Positions 11,767 through 17,787 of a stretch of 28,952 nucleotides of DNA are shown piece after piece. A program made the position numbers and the translations under genes. Position 1 is the stretch's first letter. Each line of letters begins with the position of its first letter. Below the pieces are notes generated by a model. The model saw only the letters and a list, made by a program, of their open reading frames with translations. It was not told the DNA's origin and did no database searches. The stretch spans positions 1-28,952 of the IMG/VR virus record IMGVR_UViG_3300025117_000200; one strand, 5' to 3'. Source of the DNA: a virus.

Positions 11767-12705
11767 ATGCCCATCACAATTTTCGAGAAAGAAAGACGTA
11801 AGAATTATATTGGTAGCTCAGACGTAGCTGCTTTAGTTGGCATGGATAAATTCAAAACCAGTTTCGATGTCTTTTTAGAAAAGACCGGCAAGGTGGTCAA
11901 GGAAGATATTGGCGAACCTGCCAAAGCTGGGACGGTATTCGAGGAAGCCTTGCTGAATTATACCCAGGAACAGCTTGGCAAAATCAAACGCAATCAGCGG
12001 CGAGCTATAGAAGGTACGATGATAAGGACTTCCATTGATGCTATTGTGGTCGAAAGCGGCCAACCTGTCGAGGCTAAGACTGCCGGTTTATACGGACCTT
12101 TGACTGAGGACTGGGGCGATACGGGGACAGATCAAGTGCCGGACCGGGTTATCTGCCAAGCTCAGATACACATGAAAGCCTTGGAACAAGAGCTATGCTG
12201 GGTATCAACCTTCTTGGGTGGTAGAGGATTTGGCATGTACCAAGTGCCTCGCAACGAGCAGCTTATCGCCGTATTACTGGAAGCGGCGCAGGACTTCTGG
12301 ATGAAGCACGTTATCCCCGATATACCGCCGACAGGTTCAATTCCCTCGCTGAACCTTATCCGGCGGGTAATACGCACGCCCAATAAAATTGTGGTCTTTG
12401 GTCCTGAACAATTTACCACCTTTGATAACTGGCAGGCTGCTAAAGCCCTAGCCGGCGATGCAGAAAAATACGCCGATACGCTCAAGGCCCAAGTCTTGTC
12501 CTATCTCGGCGATGCGGAATGTGCAGATATGGGCGAATCAGGGGCCTTAACCTATCTCGAATCAAACCGCAAAGGTTACGAAGTCAAGGCGACTACGGTA
12601 CGCACCTTGCGGGTATTGCCCAAAGGTTTGCCGGAACCTTTGAAGAAAATGTTACTCGAACAAGAAAAATCATCAAATAATTCCGAAAACACTCTTGACA
12701 AATGA
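11767..12705 (+). CDS. YqaJ-like phage exonuclease
   Basis: A 312-aa nuclease of the lambda-exonuclease/YqaJ fold. It resects double-stranded ends for the RecT-like annealing protein encoded at 13520. The YqaJ entry motif IGSSDVAALVGMDKFKTSFDVFLEKTG occupies 15-41. The metal site is represented by Glu59/Glu60 (GTVFEEALL), Asp91 (SIDAIV) and the E102-A-K104 signature (PVEAKTAG). QAQIHMKAL follows near 150. The last codons (NTLDK) contain the -35 box of the HNH promoter at 12695, as in the transglycosylase. HNH copy 2 lies between this gene and recT, splitting a pair that is normally adjacent. Confidence 0.88.
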   Translation: MPITIFEKERRKNYIGSSDVAALVGMDKFKTSFDVFLEKTGKVVKEDIGEPAKAGTVFEEALLNYTQEQLGKIKRNQRRAIEGTMIRTSIDAIVVESGQPVEAKTAGLYGPLTEDWGDTGTDQVPDRVICQAQIHMKALEQELCWVSTFLGGRGFGMYQVPRNEQLIAVLLEAAQDFWMKHVIPDIPPTGSIPSLNLIRRVIRTPNKIVVFGPEQFTTFDNWQAAKALAGDAEKYADTLKAQVLSYLGDAECADMGESGALTYLESNRKGYEVKATTVRTLRVLPKGLPEPLKKMLLEQEKSSNNSENTLDK

Positions 12706-12722
12706 AATCATTATGATAACTT
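12695..12722 (+). promoter_or_regulatory. Private promoter of HNH copy 2, inside the exonuclease 3' end
   Basis: TTGACA (12695-12700), a 16-base spacer and TAACTT (12717-12722), a weaker -10 than in the other two copies. CTCTTGACA is identical to the context at 10001-10009. TTAC(A)GGT followed by TATGGAC after the -10 also resembles copy 1, indicating common descent. Confidence 0.58.
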
Positions 12723-12730
12723 ACAGGTAT

Positions 12731-12824
12731 GGACAAGCTGAAAGCCGAATTAATTGCCAGACAAAATCGAGGCCCGAAACCGTCCTACCTCATCGGCTGA
12801 GGCTTGTCCACGGTCTAGGGCCTC
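12731..12824 (+). ncRNA. Structured leader RNA of HNH copy 2
   Basis: A = GGACAAGC (12731-12738) pairs A' = GCTTGTCC (12802-12809), extended by AGCCGA 12743-12748 / TCGGCT 12793-12798. B = GAGGCCC (12769-12775) pairs B' = GGGCCTC (12818-12824). The order is A-B-A'-B', with 8 bases between A' and B' as in copy 3. B' is followed by TTTTG. The 12825-12847 spacer (TTGTTATTGAGTCTTAATAGT) resembles the copy 3 spacer (TTTATTGATTAGTAG). The transcript should start at about 12729, just before A. Confidence 0.62.
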
Positions 12825-12847
12825 TTTTGTTATTGAGTCTTAATAGT

Positions 12848-13492
12848 ATGGTTGCCGAAAAACATTGTCCAAAATGTCATGTAACCAAACCTATAAACGC
12901 GTTTAATAAAAACCGATCTATGAAAGATGGTCTTGGTTTTTATTGCAAAGATTGCGAACACATATTTAGTGCTAAATGGAGACACGCAAATCCCGAATTC
13001 GTCAAGGCAAAACGCCTTAAATGGAGAAATGAAAATCCTGAAAAAGCCAAGAATTCTTGGAGGAAATGGGCAACTGCTAATCCGGAAAAATACAAACAAT
13101 CTCACGAGAAATGGGCAAAAGCACACAGGGAATCAATAAAAATAAAAACAGCTAAGTGGCGTAAAAACAATCGTGAAAAGCAATATATTAACGGCGTCAA
13201 ATGGCGACAAAGGAATCCTGAAAAAGTAAAAGCGTACTGCATAGAATATCAGGCACGAAAAAGAAAAGTGGCTGTTGAACATGTAGATTATAAAATTGTT
13301 TTTGAGCGCGATGGTGGATGTTGCCATTTATGCGGAAAAAAGTTGAAATCTGATGCTTGGCATTTAGACCATCTCATCCCGCTTTCTAAAGGTGGCGAAC
13401 ATAGTTATCGAAACGTTGCCGTAACCTGCCCAAGATGCAATATACAAAAAGGATCAGGAAGAATACCCAGTCAATTACGATTGTTTGGATAA
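12848..13492 (+). CDS. HNH endonuclease with zinc ribbon and 6 repeats (copy 2)
   Basis: 214 aa from ATG 12848; an in-frame start at 12695 lies within the leader. The N-terminal zinc ribbon is CPKCHVTKPINAFNKN...FYCKDC (about 8-38). About six basic 15-residue repeats (KWRHANPEFVKAKRL type) follow, then the HNH domain (about 155-214): GCCHLCGKKLKSDAWHLDHLIPLSKGGEHSYRN, CPRCNIQKG and the end PSQLRLFG, nearly identical to copy 1. It differs from copy 1 in repeat number and in the added zinc ribbon, as expected for nucleases with different targets. Expressed from its own promoter; lies between the exonuclease and recT. Confidence 0.9.
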   Translation: MVAEKHCPKCHVTKPINAFNKNRSMKDGLGFYCKDCEHIFSAKWRHANPEFVKAKRLKWRNENPEKAKNSWRKWATANPEKYKQSHEKWAKAHRESIKIKTAKWRKNNREKQYINGVKWRQRNPEKVKAYCIEYQARKRKVAVEHVDYKIVFERDGGCCHLCGKKLKSDAWHLDHLIPLSKGGEHSYRNVAVTCPRCNIQKGSGRIPSQLRLFG

Positions 13493-13519
13493 AGACCATA
13501 ATAATAAAAGGAGCTAAAC

Positions 13520-14776
13520 ATGTATCGCCGTACCCCAGCAGCACAGAAGCACCTGACCGATTTCTCGAATCAACCGCAGGCGGCGGAAACCAAAGCCAAA
13601 CTTCAGGAGCAGAAGGCGAGATTAGCGGTTAGTGAAGACCAAGAACCACCGCCTGACCAAGATGTGCCACCGTCAGAACGGGAAGATTTTGTCCCGGCCC
13701 CGCCTGGGCATCAAATGACTGAGGACGAGCTAAAGGCTGAATATGACGCTATACAAGCTGAGCAAGCGGCAGAGGCCGGCGAGGACCCTACAGACGAGTT
13801 TGGGGAGCCTGCGGACATGCCGCCGATGAACCGCAAAGACCCCTATGTGCCAAAGCCACCACGCCTGAGCCATGAGGAGATTGAAGCCCTAAAGCCTAAG
13901 CCCCAAACTAGGAAAGCCGCCAGAACAGTATCCGTAGAAAAAGCCCCTGAAGAATCTCCAAAGCAGGCAACCCAGATTGTCAAACATCACTTTAAGCCCG
14001 ATGCTCCCATACAAAACTTCAAGAATCTGAAAAGTCTGGCGGAAGGCATGAGGGAAAGTATCGCTGGTATGCTCCCGCAGCATATTACCCCAGAGAGAAT
14101 GTTTAAGGCTCTTTATGTGGCCTTTTCCAAGACACCAAAACTGTTCAAATGTGATGAGAAGTCGATAGGCAAGGCCCTTATGGAAGCCTCTGAGCTGGGC
14201 TTGGATTGTTCGGGTACGCTCGGTGCAGCTTACCTAATACCCTATGGAACGGAATGTAAGCTCATACCTGGCTACCGAGGCCTTATCGACTTGGCCCGAA
14301 GGTCTAATGAGATAGACTATATCGAGGTCCACCCGGTCTATGCTCAGGATAAATTTACAGTCAAATTCGGAACAAATCCAATGGTTGAGCATGAACCATA
14401 TCTGGGTGCAGACCGCAAAGAGGAATTTATTGCCTTCTATGGTGTCGCCGGATTAAAAGGTGGAAGCAAGCAAATCGAGATGATGACTGTTTCCGATGTC
14501 AAGCGTATCCAAGGCATGAGCAAGATGGGTAATGCACCCGATGGTCCTTGGAAACAGCACTTTAGCGAGATGGGGCGCAAGACAGTGGTTAGGCGGCTGT
14601 GCAAGTATCTGCCCATGAGCGCCGAGCTGGAAAAAGCCTTGGAACTCGACGACAAATCGGGAGAATTTGATTTTGGCTCAGTGGTAGATATTCAGGTCGA
14701 AGATGTCGAGAACCGGACGGAACAGTTGACAGATCAGTTGACCAAGCATTTAGGAAGAAACAGCCAAGGGGAGTAA
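13520..14776 (+). CDS. recT: RecT-family single-strand annealing protein
   Basis: 418 aa. The C-terminal ~250 residues carry the RecT core: SIAGMLPQHITPERMFKALYVAFSKTPKLFKCDEKSIGKALMEASELGLDCSGTLGAAYLIPYGTECKLIPGYRGLIDLARRS, then DVKRIQGMSK and GPWKQHFSEMGRKTVVRRLCKYLPMS. It pairs complementary single strands produced by the YqaJ nuclease encoded upstream. The first ~155 residues are an unusual Pro/Glu-rich, probably disordered extension. GGAG lies 6 bases before the ATG. The normal exonuclease-recT junction is interrupted by HNH copy 2. Confidence 0.9.
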   Translation: MYRRTPAAQKHLTDFSNQPQAAETKAKLQEQKARLAVSEDQEPPPDQDVPPSEREDFVPAPPGHQMTEDELKAEYDAIQAEQAAEAGEDPTDEFGEPADMPPMNRKDPYVPKPPRLSHEEIEALKPKPQTRKAARTVSVEKAPEESPKQATQIVKHHFKPDAPIQNFKNLKSLAEGMRESIAGMLPQHITPERMFKALYVAFSKTPKLFKCDEKSIGKALMEASELGLDCSGTLGAAYLIPYGTECKLIPGYRGLIDLARRSNEIDYIEVHPVYAQDKFTVKFGTNPMVEHEPYLGADRKEEFIAFYGVAGLKGGSKQIEMMTVSDVKRIQGMSKMGNAPDGPWKQHFSEMGRKTVVRRLCKYLPMSAELEKALELDDKSGEFDFGSVVDIQVEDVENRTEQLTDQLTKHLGRNSQGE

Positions 14777-14788
14777 TGGGAGAGTAAT

Positions 14789-14883
14789 GCCCGCTGCGGC
14801 GAAAATGCCGTGATACTGGTCGAGGCAATATGCCGAGGTAATCCAGCTATTGAACGAGCCAGAAGTTACAATAGCCAGCGGGC
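14789..14883 (+). ncRNA. Candidate branched RNA after recT (RNA Y1)
   Basis: Closing helix GCCCGCTG (14789-14796) with CAGCGGGC (14876-14883). Around the junction are CGGC-GAAAAT-GCCG (14797-14810), GGCA-ATA-TGCC (14824-14834) and GCTATTG 14846-14852 / CAATAGC 14869-14875. The first and last inner helices abut the closing helix, giving a cloverleaf-like multibranch. No tRNA consensus loops are present. No ORF covers it. It could be a processed RNA, a 3' UTR element of recT or a leader domain for the next gene. Confidence 0.6.
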
Positions 14884-14896
14884 CTAGTAAAGTAGA

Positions 14897-15065
14897 ATCC
14901 CTGTGGCGGCGTGAACCGGGGACGATGACGAATCGTAGGGCAAGTTTCACGGCGTACCTACGAGGATTAATTCCCACCCGCCGGTACTAAAGTCATCTAT
15001 GAATAAATGGGTTGGCTGCACCATAAAGGCGCATAAAAAGTGCAGGGAATCCGGCCTACAGGGAT
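14897..15065 (+). ncRNA. Candidate structured leader before the 126-aa gene (RNA Y2)
   Basis: Closing helix ATCCCTGT (14897-14904) with ACAGGGAT (15058-15065). Inside, CGTGAA 14910-14915 / TTCACG 14946-14951 and CGTAGG 14934-14939 / CCTACG 14957-14962 interleave, giving a pseudoknot order. ACGAT 14922-14926 / ATCGT 14932-14936 is an alternative local hairpin. CTGCAC 15016-15021 / GTGCAG 15040-15045 is a separate stem. The domain ends about 6 bases before the AAAAGGAG of the gene at 15084. The 5' arm CCCTGTGG is shared with the RNA at 11103. Confidence 0.58.
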
Positions 15066-15083
15066 TGATAAAAGGAGACCAGA

Positions 15084-15464
15084 ATGAATGAGATTAGTTG
15101 TGATAATTGCGGAGCTTCTTGTGCCGGAACGACGCTGAATACTTTTTATTGCAGCAAAGCGGGGCATCTATTTCAAAGGCATTGGGCTTATACTTTGGCC
15201 GCGATTTGCAAGCTCTATCCTGTTCCTAAACCCGCCAAACTTTCCAAGCCTGGTCTGTTCGAGCAGGCGCGGGACAATGATAACAACCGATTATGTTTGA
15301 CGGGGGATGCAAAACCAAAAACTATTTACTGCGCGGGCTATCTCGCGGCGATTGGGCAGATGCGGTATTGGATAAAAGCCTCCAGCGGACCACTTGGGGT
15401 AATATATGCTAGTGAGTTTCTGGACCAAATGCAAGCCAGCGCAAAGGAGCCGGCAAATGACTGA
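15084..15464 (+). CDS. Cys-containing protein of unknown function, 126 aa
   Basis: AAAAGGAG lies before the ATG. The N-terminus (ISCDNCGASCAGTTLNTFYCSKAGHLF) has four cysteines in a zinc-ribbon-like spacing (C-X2-C...C...C-X4-H). Further cysteines at CLTGDAKPKTIYCAGY may complete a second site. The C-terminal end (SAKEPAND) is encoded by the DNA that carries the next gene's ribosome site. No family is recognised. It is the first gene of a run of small overlapping genes. Confidence 0.68.
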   Translation: MNEISCDNCGASCAGTTLNTFYCSKAGHLFQRHWAYTLAAICKLYPVPKPAKLSKPGLFEQARDNDNNRLCLTGDAKPKTIYCAGYLAAIGQMRYWIKASSGPLGVIYASEFLDQMQASAKEPAND

Positions 15465-15570
15465 TTTGTTGCTTGCCGTTGGCGTGTTTGTGTTGGCAGG
15501 GATGGTGTTATTGATACTCGTAACTCTAAGCACAGGGGCGTCTGGTTGGAACCAAGGAGCCGGCAAATGA
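15457..15570 (+). CDS. 37-aa single-span membrane peptide
   Basis: ATG 15457 with GGAG 7 bases upstream, overlapping the previous stop by 8 bases. The sequence is MTDLLLAVGVFVLAGMVLLI then LVTLSTGASGWNQGAGK: one hydrophobic helix (about 4-24) and a short polar tail. The stop overlaps the next start (ATGA). It could be a small membrane regulator. Coding is supported by the repeated start module and tight packing. Confidence 0.6.
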   Translation: MTDLLLAVGVFVLAGMVLLILVTLSTGASGWNQGAGK

Positions 15571-15770
15571 CTAAGTGCGGAGCGGTAGCCTCACATCGTT
15601 ACACCTGGGCAGGACAGAATGAATCATTTTGCTGCCCGGTTCATGCGGTCAAATTAAGTAAAGTCGCTGCGGCGAGGAGTTATTACTTACTATTGATTCC
15701 TATTGAACCGCAAAAAGATGTTCTGTGTACTCAAAATGAATCAAAGGAGCCTGCAAATGACTCAGTTTAG
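15567..15770 (+). CDS. Small Cys/His protein, 67 aa
   Basis: ATG 15567, with the same GGAGCCGGCAAATGAC start module as its neighbours. MTKCGAVASHRYTWAGQNESFCCPVHAVKL has one cysteine near the start and CCPVH 20 residues on, resembling a minimal zinc knuckle found in short phage proteins. The rest is unremarkable, and the last residues (ESKEPANDSV) overlap the next ribosome site. The role is unknown. Confidence 0.6.
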   Translation: MTKCGAVASHRYTWAGQNESFCCPVHAVKLSKVAAARSYYLLLIPIEPQKDVLCTQNESKEPANDSV

Positions 15771-16023
15771 GGAGGCGTTAATTGAAACCTTCAAGAGAGG
15801 CGGCCCTTTTTATTATCGCATGCACAAAACAGTTAACCAAATTGCCAATGCATATCCCCTCTGCGACCATGCCCAGGAGTTGCTAGAGGCGTGTAAACAT
15901 TCGCTGTCTGTCTTAAATATGCTGGCGGATACTATGGATTTGGTGCACCGAACTTTGTCCGTACGAAAAGAACTAGAAACCGCCATCGCCTCTGCTCAGC
16001 CGAAAGGGCCGACAAATGACTGA
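15757..16023 (+). CDS. Protein of unknown function, 88 aa; paralogue of 16697
   Basis: Begins MTQFREALIETFKRGG at ATG 15757; AAAGGAG lies upstream. The C-terminal ~55 residues (CDHAQELLEACKHSLSVLNMLADTMDLVHRTLSVRKELETAIASA) are almost identical to those of the gene at 16697, also at DNA level, while the N-termini differ. This indicates a recent partial duplication or domain exchange. The shared part looks like a helical hairpin. Its function is unknown. The stop overlaps the next start. Confidence 0.66.
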   Translation: MTQFREALIETFKRGGPFYYRMHKTVNQIANAYPLCDHAQELLEACKHSLSVLNMLADTMDLVHRTLSVRKELETAIASAQPKGPTND

Positions 16024-16249
16024 CAGCAAACTTATCGCTAAACTGGCTGAGGCTTTGGGCTGGGATATGGACGATGAATGTTCAGATGCGTTCTTGTACA
16101 ACAATCAGATAGTTGGTTCGTTTTATCGGAACAAGAAATGGTGGATTGCAAGCCATGAAGAAGGCGACGCTGTGTTTGACCCCCTACATAAGTCTGCCCA
16201 CGCACGATTGGCGATTGAGTTATTGCTACAGAAGCTAAAAGGAGCCTAA
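16016..16249 (+). CDS. Protein of unknown function, 77 aa
   Basis: MTDSKLIAKLAEALGWDMDDECSDAFLYNNQIVGSFYRNKKWWIASHEEGDAVFDPLHKSAHARLAIELLLQKLKGA. It combines a helix, a beta-rich middle (VGSFYRNKKWWIASHEEGDAVFD) and a C-terminal helix, a common layout of small phage orphan proteins. The start uses the module with a weaker AAAGGGCC ribosome site and overlaps the previous stop by 8 bases. Confidence 0.62.
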   Translation: MTDSKLIAKLAEALGWDMDDECSDAFLYNNQIVGSFYRNKKWWIASHEEGDAVFDPLHKSAHARLAIELLLQKLKGA

Positions 16250-16250
16250 A

Positions 16251-16685
16251 ATGAAACTGACCAAAACACAGCAAGCCGAGTACAACCGCCTGAAAAGGGG
16301 TCCGCAGAAAGGTTGGTTCACGTTTTTACACCACGACGGGCCGGTCGCGGAACTGACCCATAACTTGATGGAGCGGGTGTATTACATAGTTAACAAAAAG
16401 CCGCAAAAAGAGATATTGATCCGCCTGCGCCACATTTGGTCTGTGCCGTCAGCGGCTGGGAAAACCTACGAGGACAGCCGCGCTGCGGCTTGGAAAATCT
16501 ACCTGGAAAGCTGCGCTGCGGCTAAGAAAATCTACGAGGACGCCCGCGCTGCGACTTGGAAAACCTACAATGACAGCTGCGCTGCGGCTTGGAAAATCTA
16601 CGATGATAGCCACGCTGTGGCTTGGAAACCCCTTCTGGCCCTGGTCAAAGACTGCAAATGGAACGGCAAAACGATTTTAGAATAA
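16251..16685 (+). CDS. Protein with five 11-residue tandem repeats, 144 aa
   Basis: AAAGGAG lies before the ATG. The N-terminal ~66 residues form a globular part (KGWFTFLHHDGPVAELTHNLMERVYYIVNKK, EILIRLRHIWSV). Residues 69-123 are five 11-aa repeats with the consensus AWKIYEDSxAA (for example AWKIYLESCAA, TWKTYNDSCAA). Eleven residues equal three helical turns, so they should form a long amphipathic helix with Trp and Tyr on one side. The end (LLALVKDCKWNGKTILE) may be a cap. No function is known. The repeats are also clear at the DNA level. Confidence 0.72.
   Translation: MKLTKTQQAEYNRLKRGPQKGWFTFLHHDGPVAELTHNLMERVYYIVNKKPQKEILIRLRHIWSVPSAAGKTYEDSRAAAWKIYLESCAAAKKIYEDARAATWKTYNDSCAAAWKIYDDSHAVAWKPLLALVKDCKWNGKTILE
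16455..16619 (+). repeat. Five 33-bp tandem repeats inside the gene at 16251
   Basis: Five in-frame units of 33 bases (16455-16619), each ending in a GCTGCGGCT-like block and containing AAAATCTAC or AAAACCTAC. Each encodes one 11-residue helical unit. Units differ at several positions, so the array is not brand new. The copy number probably varies among relatives. Confidence 0.8.
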
Positions 16686-16696
16686 GGAGCCGGCAA

Positions 16697-17014
16697 ATGA
16701 CACTGGAAACAGAAAAATATACTGACACACCGTTTAAGGAAGTGGCCATTGGGCTTTATCGTCAGGCATGGCACGATTGCTTGAGATATTGCTGTAATGA
16801 GAAACTTACAAAAACAAAGCGTGAAATAGCGGATGAGTTGGCAGTAAAGTATCCCGCCTGCGACCATGCCCAGGAGTTGCTGAAGGCGTGTAAGCATTCG
16901 CTGTCTGTCTTAAATATGCTGGCATATACTACGGATTTGGTGCACCGAACCTTGCCCGTACGAGAAGAACTAGAAACCGCAATCTCCTCTGCGAAAGGAA
17001 AGCAAAATGTCTAA
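16697..17014 (+). CDS. Protein of unknown function, 105 aa; paralogue of 15757
   Basis: ATG 16697 in the shared GGAGCCGGCAAATGAC module. The N-terminal half (TLETEKYTDTPFKEVAIGLYRQAWHDCLRYCCNEKLTKTKREIADEL) is specific to this copy. The C-terminal part (CDHAQELLKACKHSLSVLNMLAYTTDLVHRTLPVREELETAISSA) repeats that of 15757-16023. The pair brackets the genes at 16016 and 16251. The helical C-terminal module may be an interaction domain; its function is unknown. Confidence 0.68.
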   Translation: MTLETEKYTDTPFKEVAIGLYRQAWHDCLRYCCNEKLTKTKREIADELAVKYPACDHAQELLKACKHSLSVLNMLAYTTDLVHRTLPVREELETAISSAKGKQNV

Positions 17015-17233
17015 AGAAAAAGGATTTGAACCAATTATTACGGCTGGCCCGTTTTTTCCCAAAGGCAATCCTAAATATCTGCCTCAATGGTTGGTGTCTG
17101 TAAGTATGCCCAATTGTAAGGAGGGCTATTATAAAGTTTCGATAACAAGAAAGGGGCACTAGAAGCTGTTGCCCATTGGAAGTATTGGATGCCGAAGGCG
17201 AAACTAATAATAAAAGAGAAGCGAAATGTCTAA
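17007..17233 (+). pseudogene. Frameshifted small gene (51 aa as read)
   Basis: ATG 17007 opens MSKEKGFEPIITAGPFFPKG...GYYKVSITRKGH, then a stop at 17162. The frame that takes over near 17135 reads FDNKKGALEAVAHWKYWMPKAKLIIKEKRNV and stops at 17233, overlapping the next start as neighbouring genes do. One extra T in the TTT run near 17138 would join both into a 75-aa protein (...YYKVFDNKKGALEA...). It is a one-base deletion: mutation, sequencing error or, less likely, programmed frameshifting. Confidence 0.6.
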
Positions 17234-17498
17234 AGAAATACACCTGTCGCTGGTTATCTGTCCTGTTGGCAGATTCTGGCTATGGTATTTGATAGACCAT
17301 TTGGGCAAATCTAATGAGAGGTGGTTAAGTAAGTCTCTAGTTTATTATGCAACCCCTGAAGTTCTTCTCAAAGAGCTTAATAAAATCAGTGCTAATCTCT
17401 TACCGGAAACTGGTGTTTATAAAGACGGGGCCAACCGGCGTGAATTTATTGGCCCGCTGGAGATGTTTCACGACCTCAAGGACCAACACAGTGAATGA
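17226..17498 (+). CDS. Protein of unknown function, 90 aa
   Basis: MSKEIHLSLVICPVGRFWLWYLIDHLGKSNERWLSKSLVYYATPEVLLKELNKISANLLPETGVYKDGANRREFIGPLEMFHDLKDQHSE. The middle looks like a small alpha/beta fold; no cysteine cluster or membrane helix. It starts with MSKE like the preceding gene, so the two may share an origin. A weak AGAG ribosome site precedes it. The stop overlaps a GTG start of the next gene. Confidence 0.6.
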   Translation: MSKEIHLSLVICPVGRFWLWYLIDHLGKSNERWLSKSLVYYATPEVLLKELNKISANLLPETGVYKDGANRREFIGPLEMFHDLKDQHSE

Positions 17499-17787
17499 TA
17501 AAACCTACAGACTGCTGGAGAGAATTGCAGAGGGTGGCGAATGGTTATTCTCGGTTTTGATTGCTATTTGGGCCGCTCTACTTTTGTTGTTGCTTTGGCT
17601 GGTTTGGTCTTTGCGTGCTCGGCTGCAATCCGACCGTTGGAAATACAAAGGCTGGTATGAAAAGCTGGTCCCGATGGACCAATGGAACGTGAAAAAGACT
17701 TGTCCACAATGTCATAAACTTTGCAATCCGAATCTAACCTGGTGCAGTACCGATTGTGAAATTGAATGGAAAAAGAAAAATGGCTAA
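17491..17787 (+). CDS. Membrane protein with C-terminal zinc ribbon, 98 aa
   Basis: Starts at GTG 17491 (no early ATG in frame), with AAGGA 8 bases upstream. One hydrophobic helix (about 20-43: LFSVLIAIWAALLLLLLWLVWSL) follows a short N-terminal segment. The C-terminal cytoplasmic or periplasmic part ends in CPQCHKLCNPNLTWCSTDCE, a C-X2-C...C-X3-C zinc ribbon. No enzymatic motif. The gene ends inside the start of the DUF5131 gene. Confidence 0.66.
   Translation: MNDKTYRLLERIAEGGEWLFSVLIAIWAALLLLLLWLVWSLRARLQSDRWKYKGWYEKLVPMDQWNVKKTCPQCHKLCNPNLTWCSTDCEIEWKKKNG

Noticed and set aside
10033-12824. Known small ribozymes (HDV, twister, pistol, hammerhead)
   Set aside because: The crossing order recalls HDV and pistol, but strand spacing does not fit and none of their invariant bases could be matched by eye.
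13493-13519. Stranded exonuclease C-terminus downstream of HNH copy 2
   Set aside because: A frame reading DHNNKRS* exists, but it is too short and not clearly similar to the exonuclease end.
14789-14883. tRNA gene
   Set aside because: Cloverleaf-like pairing, but no TTC-arm, anticodon-loop or D-loop consensus.
14589-14977. Minus-strand ORFs over the end of recT and the following gap
   Set aside because: Antisense shadows without ribosome sites; the region is better explained by RNA helices.
16455-16619. CRISPR-like array
   Set aside because: 33-bp units are contiguous and in frame with no spacers, so they are protein repeats.
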